From Climacteris rufus (Eukaryota > Chordata > Aves > Passeriformes > Climacteridae), in assembly GCA_013398175.1 (NCBI GenBank), contig VZRZ01004300.1, positions 1,296,231 through 1,360,230 on the forward strand: DNA of 64,000 bases. The letters are read 5' to 3'. Within the stretch, counting starts at the first letter, position 1. The number at the start of each line of letters is the position of its first letter. This document shows, piece by piece, positions 12,241 to 23,744 of the stretch. The position numbers and the translations under genes are program-made. The notes below the pieces were generated by a model, which saw nothing but the letters and a program-made list of their open reading frames with translations, searched no databases and was not told where the DNA came from.

Positions 12241-15200
12241 GTATATTTATCACAATAAATACCAAATATCTTTGAAATGTTTTCTTTGTGCATTTTCACA
12301 CTTGCAGCCATCCCACAGTGCTGTGCTGCATCCACCAAGGAAGCATTTGACAACCTCAAAAAAAAAAAAAAATGGCACTCAATCAGCAAGAAGGCTGAAT
12401 TTGTCCAATCCCTCTCTGTCAGGATAAAAGTGGCTGAATATCCAGCAGTCCTCCTCACTTGAGTAAGAGCTCTCTGTTTCACTTGGGGAATTCAACCCAC
12501 AATTTAGTGACAACAGTTCTGTGTTTGAAAAGAATAAAGTGAGTTGAAAATGCATTCTCTACATGATTACTTATTCCTGAAGAGTACACACCTTTCCTCA
12601 TACATTATGGGCTTTTCTGTGTTGTGAAATGAAAGGTCTTGCCCAAAATACACAGGTTAGCAAAAGACTTGCAGCCATAACCCAGATGTCTCTGCTTTGA
12701 ATATTTAACACTCAGATGACCTGTCTAGAGTTTAAGACTACTTGCATTAAAGTTTCAAATCTATTTTTTAAGTTTACATTTAATTATAGCTTCAAAATGC
12801 TAATCCTTTAATACAGAAATCCTCTACTCTCCAAAACATGTATCAATTTCACAGGTTCAAAATCACTGCTGTAATGTCTTCTGTAACTCCCAAGATTTTT
12901 CATAGATCCTGTTACTTTGATGGTTTTTTTACAAGGCAAATCTAGTATGCACTAAGCATTTCAGAAATGCCTTTGTGGGCAGGAAGTGTATGAGGTGTGG
13001 GGCTCAGGTCTGTGTTTGCTGACAGCAGTGCACCAAAGTTTCTGAGAAGGAATTTGACTTTCCTGAAATTCAGCACAGAAATAGCTAAGTACAGTGTGGG
13101 AAACATTTATTTTTATAGACTCAGGAGGACATTGTGCTCTTGTGGTTTTAAAATAAACCTTCAACCCTAAGATTAAAAATCTAAACACTGTGGCCAGGGT
13201 TGTGTTCCCCACAGAAATCCCATAGGTGGCATCACAGCACAAGGGGAATTATATTTCAGCTGCTTTTGATTTAGAAGGAATGCAGCTGCCTTGGGATTTT
13301 TATTTTCCTGTTGTTTTTATTTAAAGCTAGCACTTTTCTACAGCTCGAGCTCTATTTGCTGTGCCACTTCATTCTCAAGATCAAAGCTGCACAAGCTTAA
13401 GTCTCTCTCACTTTCTGTAAATTTATTTCCTCCTGCAGGTGCCCATCAAAAAGTACTCAGGGCTGCCCCAAGAATGTAATTCTCCAGTACCTAAACCAGC
13501 AATGTCACTTTTGAATGCTCTTTGAGAAGGATACCTGACATCAGGGAGATGTATGGATATATTAAATTGTTGGCATGGAAATCAGTCAAATCCACAGTGA
13601 TCATTTTTGTCACCAGCAATGTAAAAAGTTCATTTAACTGGGTATTTCAAGAGGTGAATCAGACACAGGCACACAGGCTCAGACACACTCTCAAGGTTTC
13701 AGCCTTTATGAAAAAGAAGTGAATAGTTTTAAGATTTTTTTGAGAAAACCCTGGTTTTCAAAGAACTCTCGTGCAGACCTAAAATTATCATGAATAACAG
13801 CAAATTCAGCATTATTGCCTTAATTCAGAAGGGGATGGAAAAGCAAATGAGTGTGTTAACATCTGATCAACAACACTGGATGTCAGCACCATTTTTAATC
13901 TGGTAGTGGGGGCCAGCCTGGGAAGACTGGCAAGGAGTCCAGGTGCACAGACAGGATCCAGCCCCAGCTCCCCACAGCACCATCCTGTCCCCACCTGTGA
14001 CCACCAGGGCACAGTGCCCCTCACTCCAATTACAGCAATGTTGGGTTGTTTGGTGTGCAACCACCTGGGGACAACCACCTCCTGTTGGAAAGAAAATGGA
14101 TGTAAACTGAGGCAGGGATGTGCCTGGGCTCAGCCTTGACTGGATGCCTGACCCCGACATTCTGCTTCTCCCTTGCAGGTGACTTACACAAGCAGAATAA
14201 AAAACCAGTATGTTTTCATTTAGCTGTATGGAGGAAAGGGGAGGAGGGAAGAAAAACTCAGTAATTCACTCTTGCAGGGTTTATCACCCTGGTCAGGACT
14301 TGTCACTAACACACTCCCAGCACAGCTCACCCCTCCTCTCTTGGCTGGATCCGCTTACAGGGTTTGTGAATTCCTTTGTCTAAAGCCGCCTGTTTAAATT
14401 TTTGCCCTCTTAATCCCTTAAGAATCCACCTCCTTCCACCCACAGTGAAGGAACAGGGAGCTGGCCTCACCAGCTAAACATCTTCTAATAGTAATGTCAC
14501 TGTATTTAGAAGGTTTTATGGCTGCAGATTTCCCAAAGAGAAATTTGTATTTCTCAGCACGATACAAATACTCCAGCAGAACCACAAAAAGATCTAAGAA
14601 CGTTCAGTCACAAAGTAGTACAAAGCAAAAGTTTTAGGCAATTAACAGAAACCTGGCAGACAGTTACCATTTCTCTTCCACCTACTCCAAAACCAGACAG
14701 AAATGGGATACAAACTGCAGATTTTTGGGTATTTCTGACAGTTGACCTCATTGCCCCAGAGAAACATGTGGCTTAGGGCAACAGAAACAGTAGGAAGCAT
14801 CTGCTCTGAGAAAATGACTTTTTTTCTTCTTTTTTTTTTTTTTTTTAATACATCCTTTTGCTAAGCTCTGTTTCCCCAGGAGCCTTGCACTATTAAGAGG
14901 TTTTTATTGCTGCTGCTGCTGTTCTGGGTTCCCCCTCCGCTCCCAAATGGAAGCATTCAAAACTGCATGTGCAATTCTTTGAATATTTGTATGAGATTCT
15001 TTTTTAAATATTACATTTTAAAAATATTTGACATTTTATTTCTCGGATGAATGATTTTCATTAGAAAGCCTCTGATCCAAGCTTTCTAATGCACCTGTTA
15101 AAGAACAGGAAAGGCATCAGAAGAACCCAGTGGCAGCAGGATCACTTGTGAGATGGACCTGTGCTCAGTTCAAGACTTCATGGGCCTGGCAGGCCCAGCC

Positions 15201-17651
15201 CCTTCAGTGCAGCAGCACCAGCCAGCTGGGTCTCATGCTCAGAGGGGCTCTGGAGAGGCTCCCCCATTCCCACTCCCATAGCCCCCCAGCATCCAGGGAC
15301 CCCAGATCCTCTTCACACTCCTCACTTCTGCAGGGACCTGGTCAAGGTTACACTCAGCAAAACCCAGGCCTTCCCAAACACACTGCAGAGTGTGAGGCAC
15401 AGCCACCTGCCCTCACAGAGATGTTCTGGGAGTTCACCTACAGCTGCCATCCCTTGGGCTGTGTCTAATGGGGAGCTGCCACTCCACTTCTAAACACCAC
15501 TCCATGCTCTGACCCAGCAGCAGCCCCATCCTTGTTAGGTGGGCTTTTGCCAGGTTCCTAAAATGACTGCCCAGCACTGGGCTATGCTGGTGGGTGGCAG
15601 CCCCTTTGTCCCAGCTGCAGCCACCCCACAAACCTCTCCTGAGTTGAAGTGCTCATGTTCAACCCAAAACTGTCTTCCTGTCCCAGTCACACTCGTTCCT
15701 ACGCAACCTCACAGCCCCGACCCCAGCACTGGTTCTGCACCATCCCACACTGAATGCACGGGTGGCCACACTTCACCCTCTCTTTGTGCCAAGGCTACCA
15801 CTGGCTTTGAGCAGCAGTGGGCAGGGTTGATCTATGCTGGCTGACCTTTATCCATGCATGTTTCTAAATCGTGATGTTGTTGTATGAAGTCCCAGCACTC
15901 CAGTTCTTCACATATGATAATGGTTCTTTTGTACACCAATGCTGCCCAACAGCTTTTCTCCATTAACAAGTTGGGTTAAATGACAGGTTTGCTGAGGATC
16001 CTGTACAGCAGCATTAATCAGACAGAACTCGAGCACAGGCACGTCCACACATACAGCAGACTGACAGCACCTTCAAAAGTAACGACTTGGTTTGGGGCAA
16101 GTAATGCCCTTGCAACCCTAATGCTTTAAGCAGATCAGGAGAGGAGACAGAGCTCTGAAAAACTTGTAACTCAGCCCTTGTTCTCTAGCATAGTGTATGT
16201 CAGTCCTGTGGCAGATGGATTACACTGTGTTTATTTGATATGCAAATGTCTTATTTAATTAAGTTGCTAAGGGCACTTGTCCTTCATGACCTGGAAATGG
16301 TTTCATAACAACATGAAACACACAAAAAAAGTGCCAAAGTGCCCCAAGTTAGTATTTCCCAGAAGCTCCAACAGCATCCTTTCTGCATCACCTTTACTAA
16401 AAGGTGACACTGCTGGCAAACCCTTTGTGTGACAGCACAGCCAATGAGCCCAGCCCACCAGAGACTGCCCTCCACATCTCAGCACAGACTGGAAACTGCC
16501 AGAGGAATTTCTCACCCCTTTGACTGTTTTTCTGCAAAGAGTAACTAAAAATCTATGGTGCTTTTTTGTAATCTCTCTTCTGCTAGGTTTATTAACAATA
16601 CTTGACTGTGCCTGAGGTGTTATCTTGGCATTTTCCCATCCATCCATAAGTGTGCATCCCTCTTCAGCCATTCACAGAGCAGCTGCCAGTCAGAGGCAGA
16701 CCAGACCAGAACCAGTGAGCAGGTGCGTTCCTAGCAAGGCCCTCTCACCCCTGGGCAGCAAATGGACAGTGATGCTGCTTTACAGACTTCTCACTTCCTT
16801 CAAAATTTAGTGTTTTTTCATTTCCAAACAGATCATAAGCCAAATTGACACTGACTCTGATAACACAAGCAGTCAGATCTTTCTCCAGAAGTGCTCATGC
16901 CTGATGGTTTTACATGACACACACTGTCACCTGTCCCATCCTGGCTCGCTTGGTGCGGCTCAATGCACACACCACCTACCAGTCTCAGCCTTCAAGGATG
17001 GCAGGAACTGCTCTCACTCCCACATAATGGACAAGCAGACAAAATGAGAATGATACCTGCAAAGATGCTTGAGACTTCTACTTACCCTGACTTTATCACA
17101 AGCTGCTCAATTTGTCCTTTTCATATACATATTGCATGGGAGTGAAAAGTCTCCTGCTTTAAAAAAAAAGCCATGAATGTTTTCATTTTGTTAAGGGTTT
17201 TTTTTTTTGGTCTTTTTTTCCCCTTCCTATTAGATTGCAACTTTTGAAATCTGTACTTTGCTACTTAGCATCAAATATCTTTCCTACAAAAAGGTGTCCA
17301 CAATCAAGTTTGAGACATATGTTTGAAAATGGCACAGGCAGCTGCAGTAGAATCATAGGTTTTATAGATAATTTTGTTAAGAATTGCACACCCAAAAATC
17401 ACACTCAACAGCTACCTGTTATAAGCTACCTGTAAACAAGCCTCTGAACTGTTCTGAACTTTAAACACTGAAGGGAAAAAAACTTTGATGTGCCAGTGAA
17501 GGTAGGTAGCATTCCACACAAGGACACAGTACTGAAAACCCATCCCAAAGGTGTTTTGGTTATTGGCCCCTTCCAAAATCTCGGTTTACCAAACAACATA
17601 AACTCAACTCCCAGCACATGAGCGTACACAGAAGCAACATGACCAAGTCAC

Positions 17652-17722
17652 ATAATAATAATAATGATAATAATAATAATGATGATAATGATGATAATAA
17701 TAATGATGATAATAATAATAAT
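17652..17722. repeat. (ATA/ATG)n trinucleotide array
   Basis: Seventy bases of ATA and ATG/GAT units with almost no other bases. A microsatellite likely to vary in length between individuals. Confidence 0.85.
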
Positions 17723-18800
17723 CCTTCCTACCACATATTCAAGTAGCAAGTTATCGCTGTTTCACAAGCACAGAACTCAAGCCACCACAACAAAGTACTG
17801 TTCAAACATGGACAACTTCTCCAGACCAACACATTTCAGAAGCTGAATACATGCAGATTTGGGGTTTGTTCAGTCCTGTAAGAAACAAGTACAGTGTCTT
17901 TCCAGACTAACACTTTCTAACCAAATTAGTTCCCCTGTGAGAAGCCTACAGCAAAAGCCTAATTTAGTGAAAGCCACTGATTCTTACCTTGGCTGTTTTC
18001 GAGTTCCCTGGCTTTCCTGAAAATCACAACTATATTGTGTCCTCAGTCACCACTTTCACATCTCAAATCTCACCTGGTTTTAATTTCTACAGTGCCCACT
18101 TAATGAGAGCAGAAAAATTTTGTGATAGCAAATTAGAACCAAGATTTGCGAATTATCAGTCTCTAGGAAAATATGCAGCTATCAGTATTTGAGATTAATA
18201 AATATTATAATGCACTAAGGTCTACCTAAAGCATCTAGATATAAGTTCTAGGTCTTACCTTCTTTTACTTTCTTCTTGTCTCTCTCAGCAGCCATTTTGA
18301 ACCAAAAGAAATGTTCACATAAAGTTCTCTGAATGTATTTAAAGGGGGAAGGGGACGGACATCATCAATCATTAGCACACACACCTAAGAGAAAGTTAGA
18401 AATCTGGTTTATTTGAAACTGTGAAATCAAAGTCCAATAAATAAAATGCTTAACATCAACACTGGACACTGTGTAGGAAATTTCTGGTAAGACTGGATTG
18501 TTCCTTTGGTGCCCCAAGCATGGATGAACCATGAAATGACCTCCCAGCTCCCCACAGCCATGCTGTTATCTTGACAATCTTCCACCTTTCATGGCAAGCC
18601 TTCCCCAGATGCACACTGCCAACCTGCTCCATGCTGGAGTCTCACCACTACTGCCAGCAGAAGTACCCAAAGAGGACAGGACTCCCAGGCCAAGGCTGTA
18701 AGAGCAAGAGTGAGTGCCTGCATTTCAGAACTTCTACAGAACATCCCTCTTCCTCTCTGAAGCCCTCTGAACAGATTTCATGTACTGTGCTATGGCCAAG

Positions 18801-20783
18801 TATAATTTTCTTTTATTTTTTAATAAGTTATTATTAGGCTGTAAGAACACACTGTTTCTTAATCACTGTCACTTTTTGGGGTGGAGTGTGCAGCTGATCC
18901 CACAAATGTTGTTTATGTTTGTTTAACATGGCTATTGCACTGCTAGGTTTTTCCAAACAGCAGATTCTCTCTACTAACTGTATGTTACATACTCATTAAA
19001 ACTCTTAGAAGCAATCAATATGAAAATATTAAGATTTTATCCAAAATAGAACTCCAAACAGCTTATAGAACCTCAGGCAGCAAGTCACCAGATTCTGCTA
19101 AAATGTCATGCCCTTTCAGAAACAGCACTAAAAACATTCTGTATCTCCTTTAAAAACTATTGCACAGGGCAAAAGTGCTTACTACTTTAAAAAATAGAAA
19201 TAAGCTTGGGCATATCCCCCTTTCCTTGTAACACTGGCACAAGAGAACTCTTTTTTCTTCTGAGAAAGGAAGGTGGGGAGGGGGGGGATGAAGAAGAGGA
19301 AGGAAAAAGAATGTATCTTACAGGTTACTTGTTATGTAACTGGCTGTTAATATTGGTAGGCACTCTTGGACAAACCAGATGAAAACAAGCATATCCAGAA
19401 AGGACAGTACTCAACAAGGCCTCAGTGTGGCCATCAGTTTGTGCTTCAGCTCAAGCCAACCTTCCCAACAGCTTTCCTGTAATCTGTAAAAGGGATGTTA
19501 GTCCATTTTGAAGATAACTGTTTGGGCTTTATACTGTTGTGATGCTCTCCATAGGCCAACAAGAACCAATCCTGTATGAGTATCACTGATTCAGGTACTC
19601 GACAGTTTAAAGCCTTGATGCTACCAACTAATCCAGTTTCAGTTTGTACAGTTTCTGACCCAAGGGACTTCAAGCCAGGGTTCTAATTTGCTGGGGAGTA
19701 GGCTCTGCTCAGTTACTACCTCATAAAACAGCAATTTAAAGTAAGTCAGATTTTTCACAAAATTTGGGTGATATTTGGATAGGGCTTCTACAGATAAGTG
19801 ACATGCACAGAGGTCATATACTCCACATATCAAAGCAATCTGACACTCCAAAGCAGCTTTGTTTTTTGAAAAAGAAAATAAAACAAATACTGCTGCTATC
19901 AATAACAACAGGTATTTAAACAACCAGGCTTCAACACCAACAAGAAGGATAAACACTGCTGGTTAGCAATAACTATTTAACAGGGAACACCATGACCATT
20001 TCAAGTCAGTTCTTTTGAATACTTCAGCAGGCACCAGCAAGCCTCTCAGTCCTCACCATCTTAACACTCAGCAGAAACTACAAGTCACCAGACTTAACTG
20101 GCACAGGTATTTCAACTGAGGAAGCAGAATGCCATGTATTTCACTGTTACCAGTGCACTGGGAATTTGAAGGGGCAATGGATGTAAAGGCCGCAATTACT
20201 TCTCGAGTAGATTAACCAAAACTAGGTTAAAAAATCAGGACTTAAAAATACAAATAATCAAATGTTTTTCACTTAGTTTATCTCATTATTTTAACCAATA
20301 TTACACGTCTTTACTTAGAAAATATGACATTGCAGAAAAATAAAATAAAATTTGTTTTTAACAGGACAAGTGTTTCACATGGTGGTATAAAAAGTGTAAT
20401 GGGAGCCTGGAGGGGAAGAAAGGGAAACAGAAGTGGAACAAAAAAACAAAATCAACTACAACAACAACAAAAAAATAATATTAAAAAAAAACCACAACCA
20501 AGAAAATTTAAAAAAAAAACAACCAAAAAAAAATCCCACAACACTACTCCCAGAAAACGTAAAAAGCTAAAACAAATTCCAGATGTGTAAGTCTGAAGGT
20601 TTTAGCTTTTTCAAATACACAACTACGTGTGCCTTTCACAATAAGAGTCACAAGTGAATGATACTTTTTGTACTACTGCACCCTTCAACAGGCCAGTCTG
20701 CAAGTTAAAACTAGTAATATAATAAACTGCTAAGTTGTAAGTATGCAATTATGGATTGCTTTTAGCTGTTATAAAAAGCTTGG
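18801..20783 (-). other. ADNP2: Probable ADNP2 3' untranslated region
   Basis: Downstream of the ADNP2 stop (minus strand) there is no recognisable coding exon. An AATAAA on the minus strand (TTTATT at 18812-18817 on the plus strand) would give a 3'UTR of about 2 kb; other signals such as the one near 18405 are possible. The tract 20437-20560 is A-rich here, so U-rich in the transcript. The 3' end is inferred. Confidence 0.4.
20437..20560. repeat. A-rich low-complexity tract
   Basis: Dominated by A runs with CAA and AAC interruptions, about 225 bases downstream of the ADNP2 stop. In the ADNP2 transcript it would be a long U/GUU-rich stretch. Confidence 0.7.
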
Positions 20784-23744
20784 TTACACATCCAATGGTT
20801 TATCTTTTAAATTCAAACTGTGCTTAATGTTTTTTAGTTCAGACATACTGAAACCCAGCAGCACAGACGGCTTGTGATGTTTTAACGCCTTCAAGCACGT
20901 ATTCCTCATTTTTCCAAAGAATGATGCAACGTCAATTTTCCACGCATATAGCAGCAAGGAAAGTAATTCCACCTCTTTTTTTGAAGGATATGGCCTCTTG
21001 TGAAAGTAGTCTGACAAAAACTCTTTCTGCGCCTCGTACGAGTTGTGATCATACTGATTGGGATCTACTGCTAGAAAGCGAAAGTCCTCGCTAGAAGGAA
21101 GCTTCCTCATCTCAGTCCTAACCTTCTGTCGTTTGAAAGGCACTACCCCTAAATTTGCTTCTGTCTCTGGAGACAGAGCAATGCCAGTACTTAAGCTCAG
21201 AGGCTGCTGTTCCTTATTCCTTTGGTCTTCTGCAACAAAGCAGGAATCTGATTGCTTTCTTTTCAGTACCACAGAAACATGCTTTTCACCATTCACAAAC
21301 AGCAGCTCTTTCCTGTCGGTGCGCTCAAGCTGCATCTTCAGGCTCGAGTTGGTGTCTTTGGGAGCACTTCTACAACGGAGCAAATGTACAGCAATAGCTG
21401 TCAGAGTCATATTTCCAGTGTACACACCGCAACAGTGGATGCACTTGAAAGCAGGAGACTTTAGAATGGTATGCACAGTCGGCATGATATGATGCCGCTC
21501 TTTCAAATGCTTTTCATAGGTTTCTCTACCAGCAAACGTACCTAAGCAAAAGGGACAGGTAAACATTTTTCTGGTGCATCTCCTGTTCGCTTCTGCCGTC
21601 TGAGGTTTCACCTTGATGTAAAGAGGGACAAGAATTGTTGAACATATCCCAACAAGCACTGCCAAATGTACTTCTCTTTCACCCATGTCTTCATCTGGTA
21701 GCACTGTGTTGAAATCAAAGTGTGGAAACACAAGGCCACCCTGAGCATCGTTACCTAGCTGAAATCCTCTGTTGCTATAACTCGCATGCAACTGCTTTCT
21801 CCCATTGTGTGTGGTTTTATTGTGCTCCACAAGGCTTTTTAAGTCATAGAAAGTACCTGTGCAAAACAAGCAAGATAAGCCGTGCATGAAGATATGCTTC
21901 ATGAGCTCTTCCTCACAGAGAAAACACTTACAAGCGTAACACTGGATTGTCTTTTCCGTCATCCTTAGAAAGGACGCGCAAGCTGCAAGTTTGTGAGGTT
22001 CTGGGGTTTCTACTTTGACTTCACACGGTTTGTGGGCCACCTCCATGTGCACCTCGTAGACATTTGAAGGAAACAGCTCGTTACAAACAGGGCAGGTCTT
22101 CCACTGCTTGGCCTGTCTGACAGCCTGGCTCGTTTCAGCGCCGGGCGGGGAGGCCTGCAGGGAAACGTTCTCGGAGGTCAGAACCACGGGAGGGGAGGGC
22201 GCGCTGGCGGGCGACTGGGACAGCTGAGTCACTGAGCCAGACTGCACCAGCTGGATGGGCACCTGCGGAGGCGGTACGGTTGCCACTCCCCCGCCGGGAG
22301 ACACGGGCAAAGTCACCGAGACGGGGGCCAGCGTGTACGTGGGGATCCCGTTCACCTGCTTACCAGTGGGAATCAACTGCCGCAGTATGGAGCCCGTGGT
22401 CAAAAACGTCGCGCTCTGGGAAACCGGAGGCTGAACTGGCTGATTCACTGGGATAACCGCTGGGGCAACAGGCTGATTAAGCTGAAGGAAGCCAGGTCCA
22501 ACCGGCTGTCTGACAGGAACCACCCCAGAGGCAACAGGCTGGTTAAGCTGGAGAACGCCTGACCCAACGGTCTGTGCCACAGGAAGGACCCTGGGATCAA
22601 TGGGTCTATTCACGTTCCCAAGAGACTGGTTGACAGAGAGAATTCCTGGAGCAACCGGCTGGTTCACAGGGAGGACTCCTGGTGCAACCGGCTGGTTCAC
22701 AGGGCCGACAGGTTGAGTAACAGGGAGCGTTCCAGCTGGAACCGGACCGTTTATAGCACCAATGGATTGATTAACAGGAAAGAGGCCAGGCCTGACAGGC
22801 TGATTAAGAGGAAGAACCGCAGGGGCCACAGTTCTGCTTAAGGTCCCAACAGAATGATGGAGAGGGAGCGCATGAGAAACAATGATAGGCTGGGCAGGCG
22901 GCGGCACGCCGACGCTGCTCTGGGCCCCGGGAGGGCTGCTGGGCACCAGAGCGACGTGCGAGGGCGCAGCAGGGGTTGCTGTCTGCGGGAGGCTGCCAGA
23001 GGCGCTGGGAACGGTCACCGCTCCGACGGCGTTCGGCGCTGCTGGCGTCTGCACCGCGCCGGCGTTTGGATTATTCTGTGGAAACGCAACCTGGATGCAC
23101 GGTGGAGTTGTCATGGAACCCGCTGGGCCGGCAGCAGGCCCTGCAGGTGGAGCAGCCGCTGCCACGCCCTGGACGGGCTTTGGAGCAATATACATTTGTT
23201 TTACTAGTCCGGGTTTCTTAACGTGTTCTGAAATCAGAGATCGAAGTTTGTTCTCCAGGTCTTTGTGTGTTTCAGCTGTCAAGATGTGAAACATTAAAGA
23301 ATCTGGGCTGTTCGCAGGAGCATTACATTTTTTACAGTAGAACTCAACTGAATTTGATGCACTTTCCTCACATTTCTCGCCAAAATATACACTTATGAAG
23401 TTTTCAAAATGGTTCATCAGCACATGTTTCTTCATATTGTAATACAAGGTGTCTGAGAATTGACATTTTAGACACGTGAAGTTTATGATGTCAGTCCTGA
23501 ATTGTTTCATGCCATCCAAAATGCTGACTGTATAGTTCTGTATTCGTTTATTAGACGAATGAAACATCCGGATGTGTTTTCCCACTACTTTGGGATGTGC
23601 AGAAAATGCACATTTTGGGCAAGGAACCACCATCTCTTGGTCCACTTCATCTTCATGGTAACGATGCAAGTGATTCTTGTAAGAAGTAAGCAATTTGGAC
23701 GAGAACTTGCACAAGCTACAGCAGTATGGCTTTGTTCTGTATCT
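20784..23744 (-). CDS. ADNP2: ADNP2 large last coding exon
   Basis: A single exon of 2961 bases encodes 986 residues plus the stop at 20784-20786. The acceptor is TTGTTTACAG before AGATACAGAACA (RYRT). The open frame runs 21 bases further upstream, but those bases are intron. The exon carries all zinc fingers, the repeat region and the homeodomain-like end. Its middle (about 22.1-23.2 kb) is much more GC-rich than the flanks, which explains long antisense open frames there. Confidence 0.95.
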   Translation of the reverse strand, partial: RYRTKPYCCSLCKFSSKLLTSYKNHLHRYHEDEVDQEMVVPCPKCAFSAHPKVVGKHIRMFHSSNKRIQNYTVSILDGMKQFRTDIINFTCLKCQFSDTLYYNMKKHVLMNHFENFISVYFGEKCEESASNSVEFYCKKCNAPANSPDSLMFHILTAETHKDLENKLRSLISEHVKKPGLVKQMYIAPKPVQGVAAAAPPAGPAAGPAGSMTTPPCIQVAFPQNNPNAGAVQTPAAPNAVGAVTVPSASGSLPQTATPAAPSHVALVPSSPPGAQSSVGVPPPAQPIIVSHALPLHHSVGTLSRTVAPAVLPLNQPVRPGLFPVNQSIGAINGPVPAGTLPVTQPVGPVNQPVAPGVLPVNQPVAPGILSVNQSLGNVNRPIDPRVLPVAQTVGSGVLQLNQPVASGVVPVRQPVGPGFLQLNQPVAPAVIPVNQPVQPPVSQSATFLTTGSILRQLIPTGKQVNGIPTYTLAPVSVTLPVSPGGGVATVPPPQVPIQLVQSGSVTQLSQSPASAPSPPVVLTSENVSLQASPPGAETSQAVRQAKQWKTCPVCNELFPSNVYEVHMEVAHKPCEVKVETPEPHKLAACASFLRMTEKTIQCYACKCFLCEEELMKHIFMHGLSCLFCTGTFYDLKSLVEHNKTTHNGRKQLHASYSNRGFQLGNDAQGGLVFPHFDFNTVLPDEDMGEREVHLAVLVGICSTILVPLYIKVKPQTAEANRRCTRKMFTCPFCLGTFAGRETYEKHLKERHHIMPTVHTILKSPAFKCIHCCGVYTGNMTLTAIAVHLLRCRSAPKDTNSSLKMQLERTDRKELLFVNGEKHVSVVLKRKQSDSCFVAEDQRNKEQQPLSLSTGIALSPETEANLGVVPFKRQKVRTEMRKLPSSEDFRFLAVDPNQYDHNSYEAQKEFLSDYFHKRPYPSKKEVELLSLLLYAWKIDVASFFGKMRNTCLKALKHHKPSVLLGFSMSELKNIKHSLNLKDKPLDV

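Larger units (their letters stand above)
5901..18800. other. Convergent intergenic region between RECK and ADNP2
   Basis: About 13 kb lies between the RECK polyadenylation site and the likely 3' end of ADNP2. I see no exon set with matching splice phases. It holds weak CR1 fragments (8385-8580, 11700-11880, 12041-12240), AT/GT dinucleotide tracts (about 6401, 8783, 9486), a trinucleotide array at 17652-17722 and a moderately GC-rich, repeat-free block at 15130-15850. Short open frames here look random. Confidence 0.6.

Noticed and set aside
19639..19956. Minus-strand frame of 105 codons
   Set aside because: Lies in the probable ADNP2 3'UTR with no splice signals; likely random.
1..20000. PARD6G, the mammalian neighbour of ADNP2
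   Set aside because: No PB1, CRIB or PDZ-like coding sequence found on either strand.
21058..21492. Plus-strand frame of 144 codons
   Set aside because: Antisense to the ADNP2 zinc-finger region; a codon-bias shadow.
22854..23289. Long plus-strand frames of 117 and 135 codons
   Set aside because: They lie opposite the GC-rich middle of the ADNP2 large exon and have no splice or family support.
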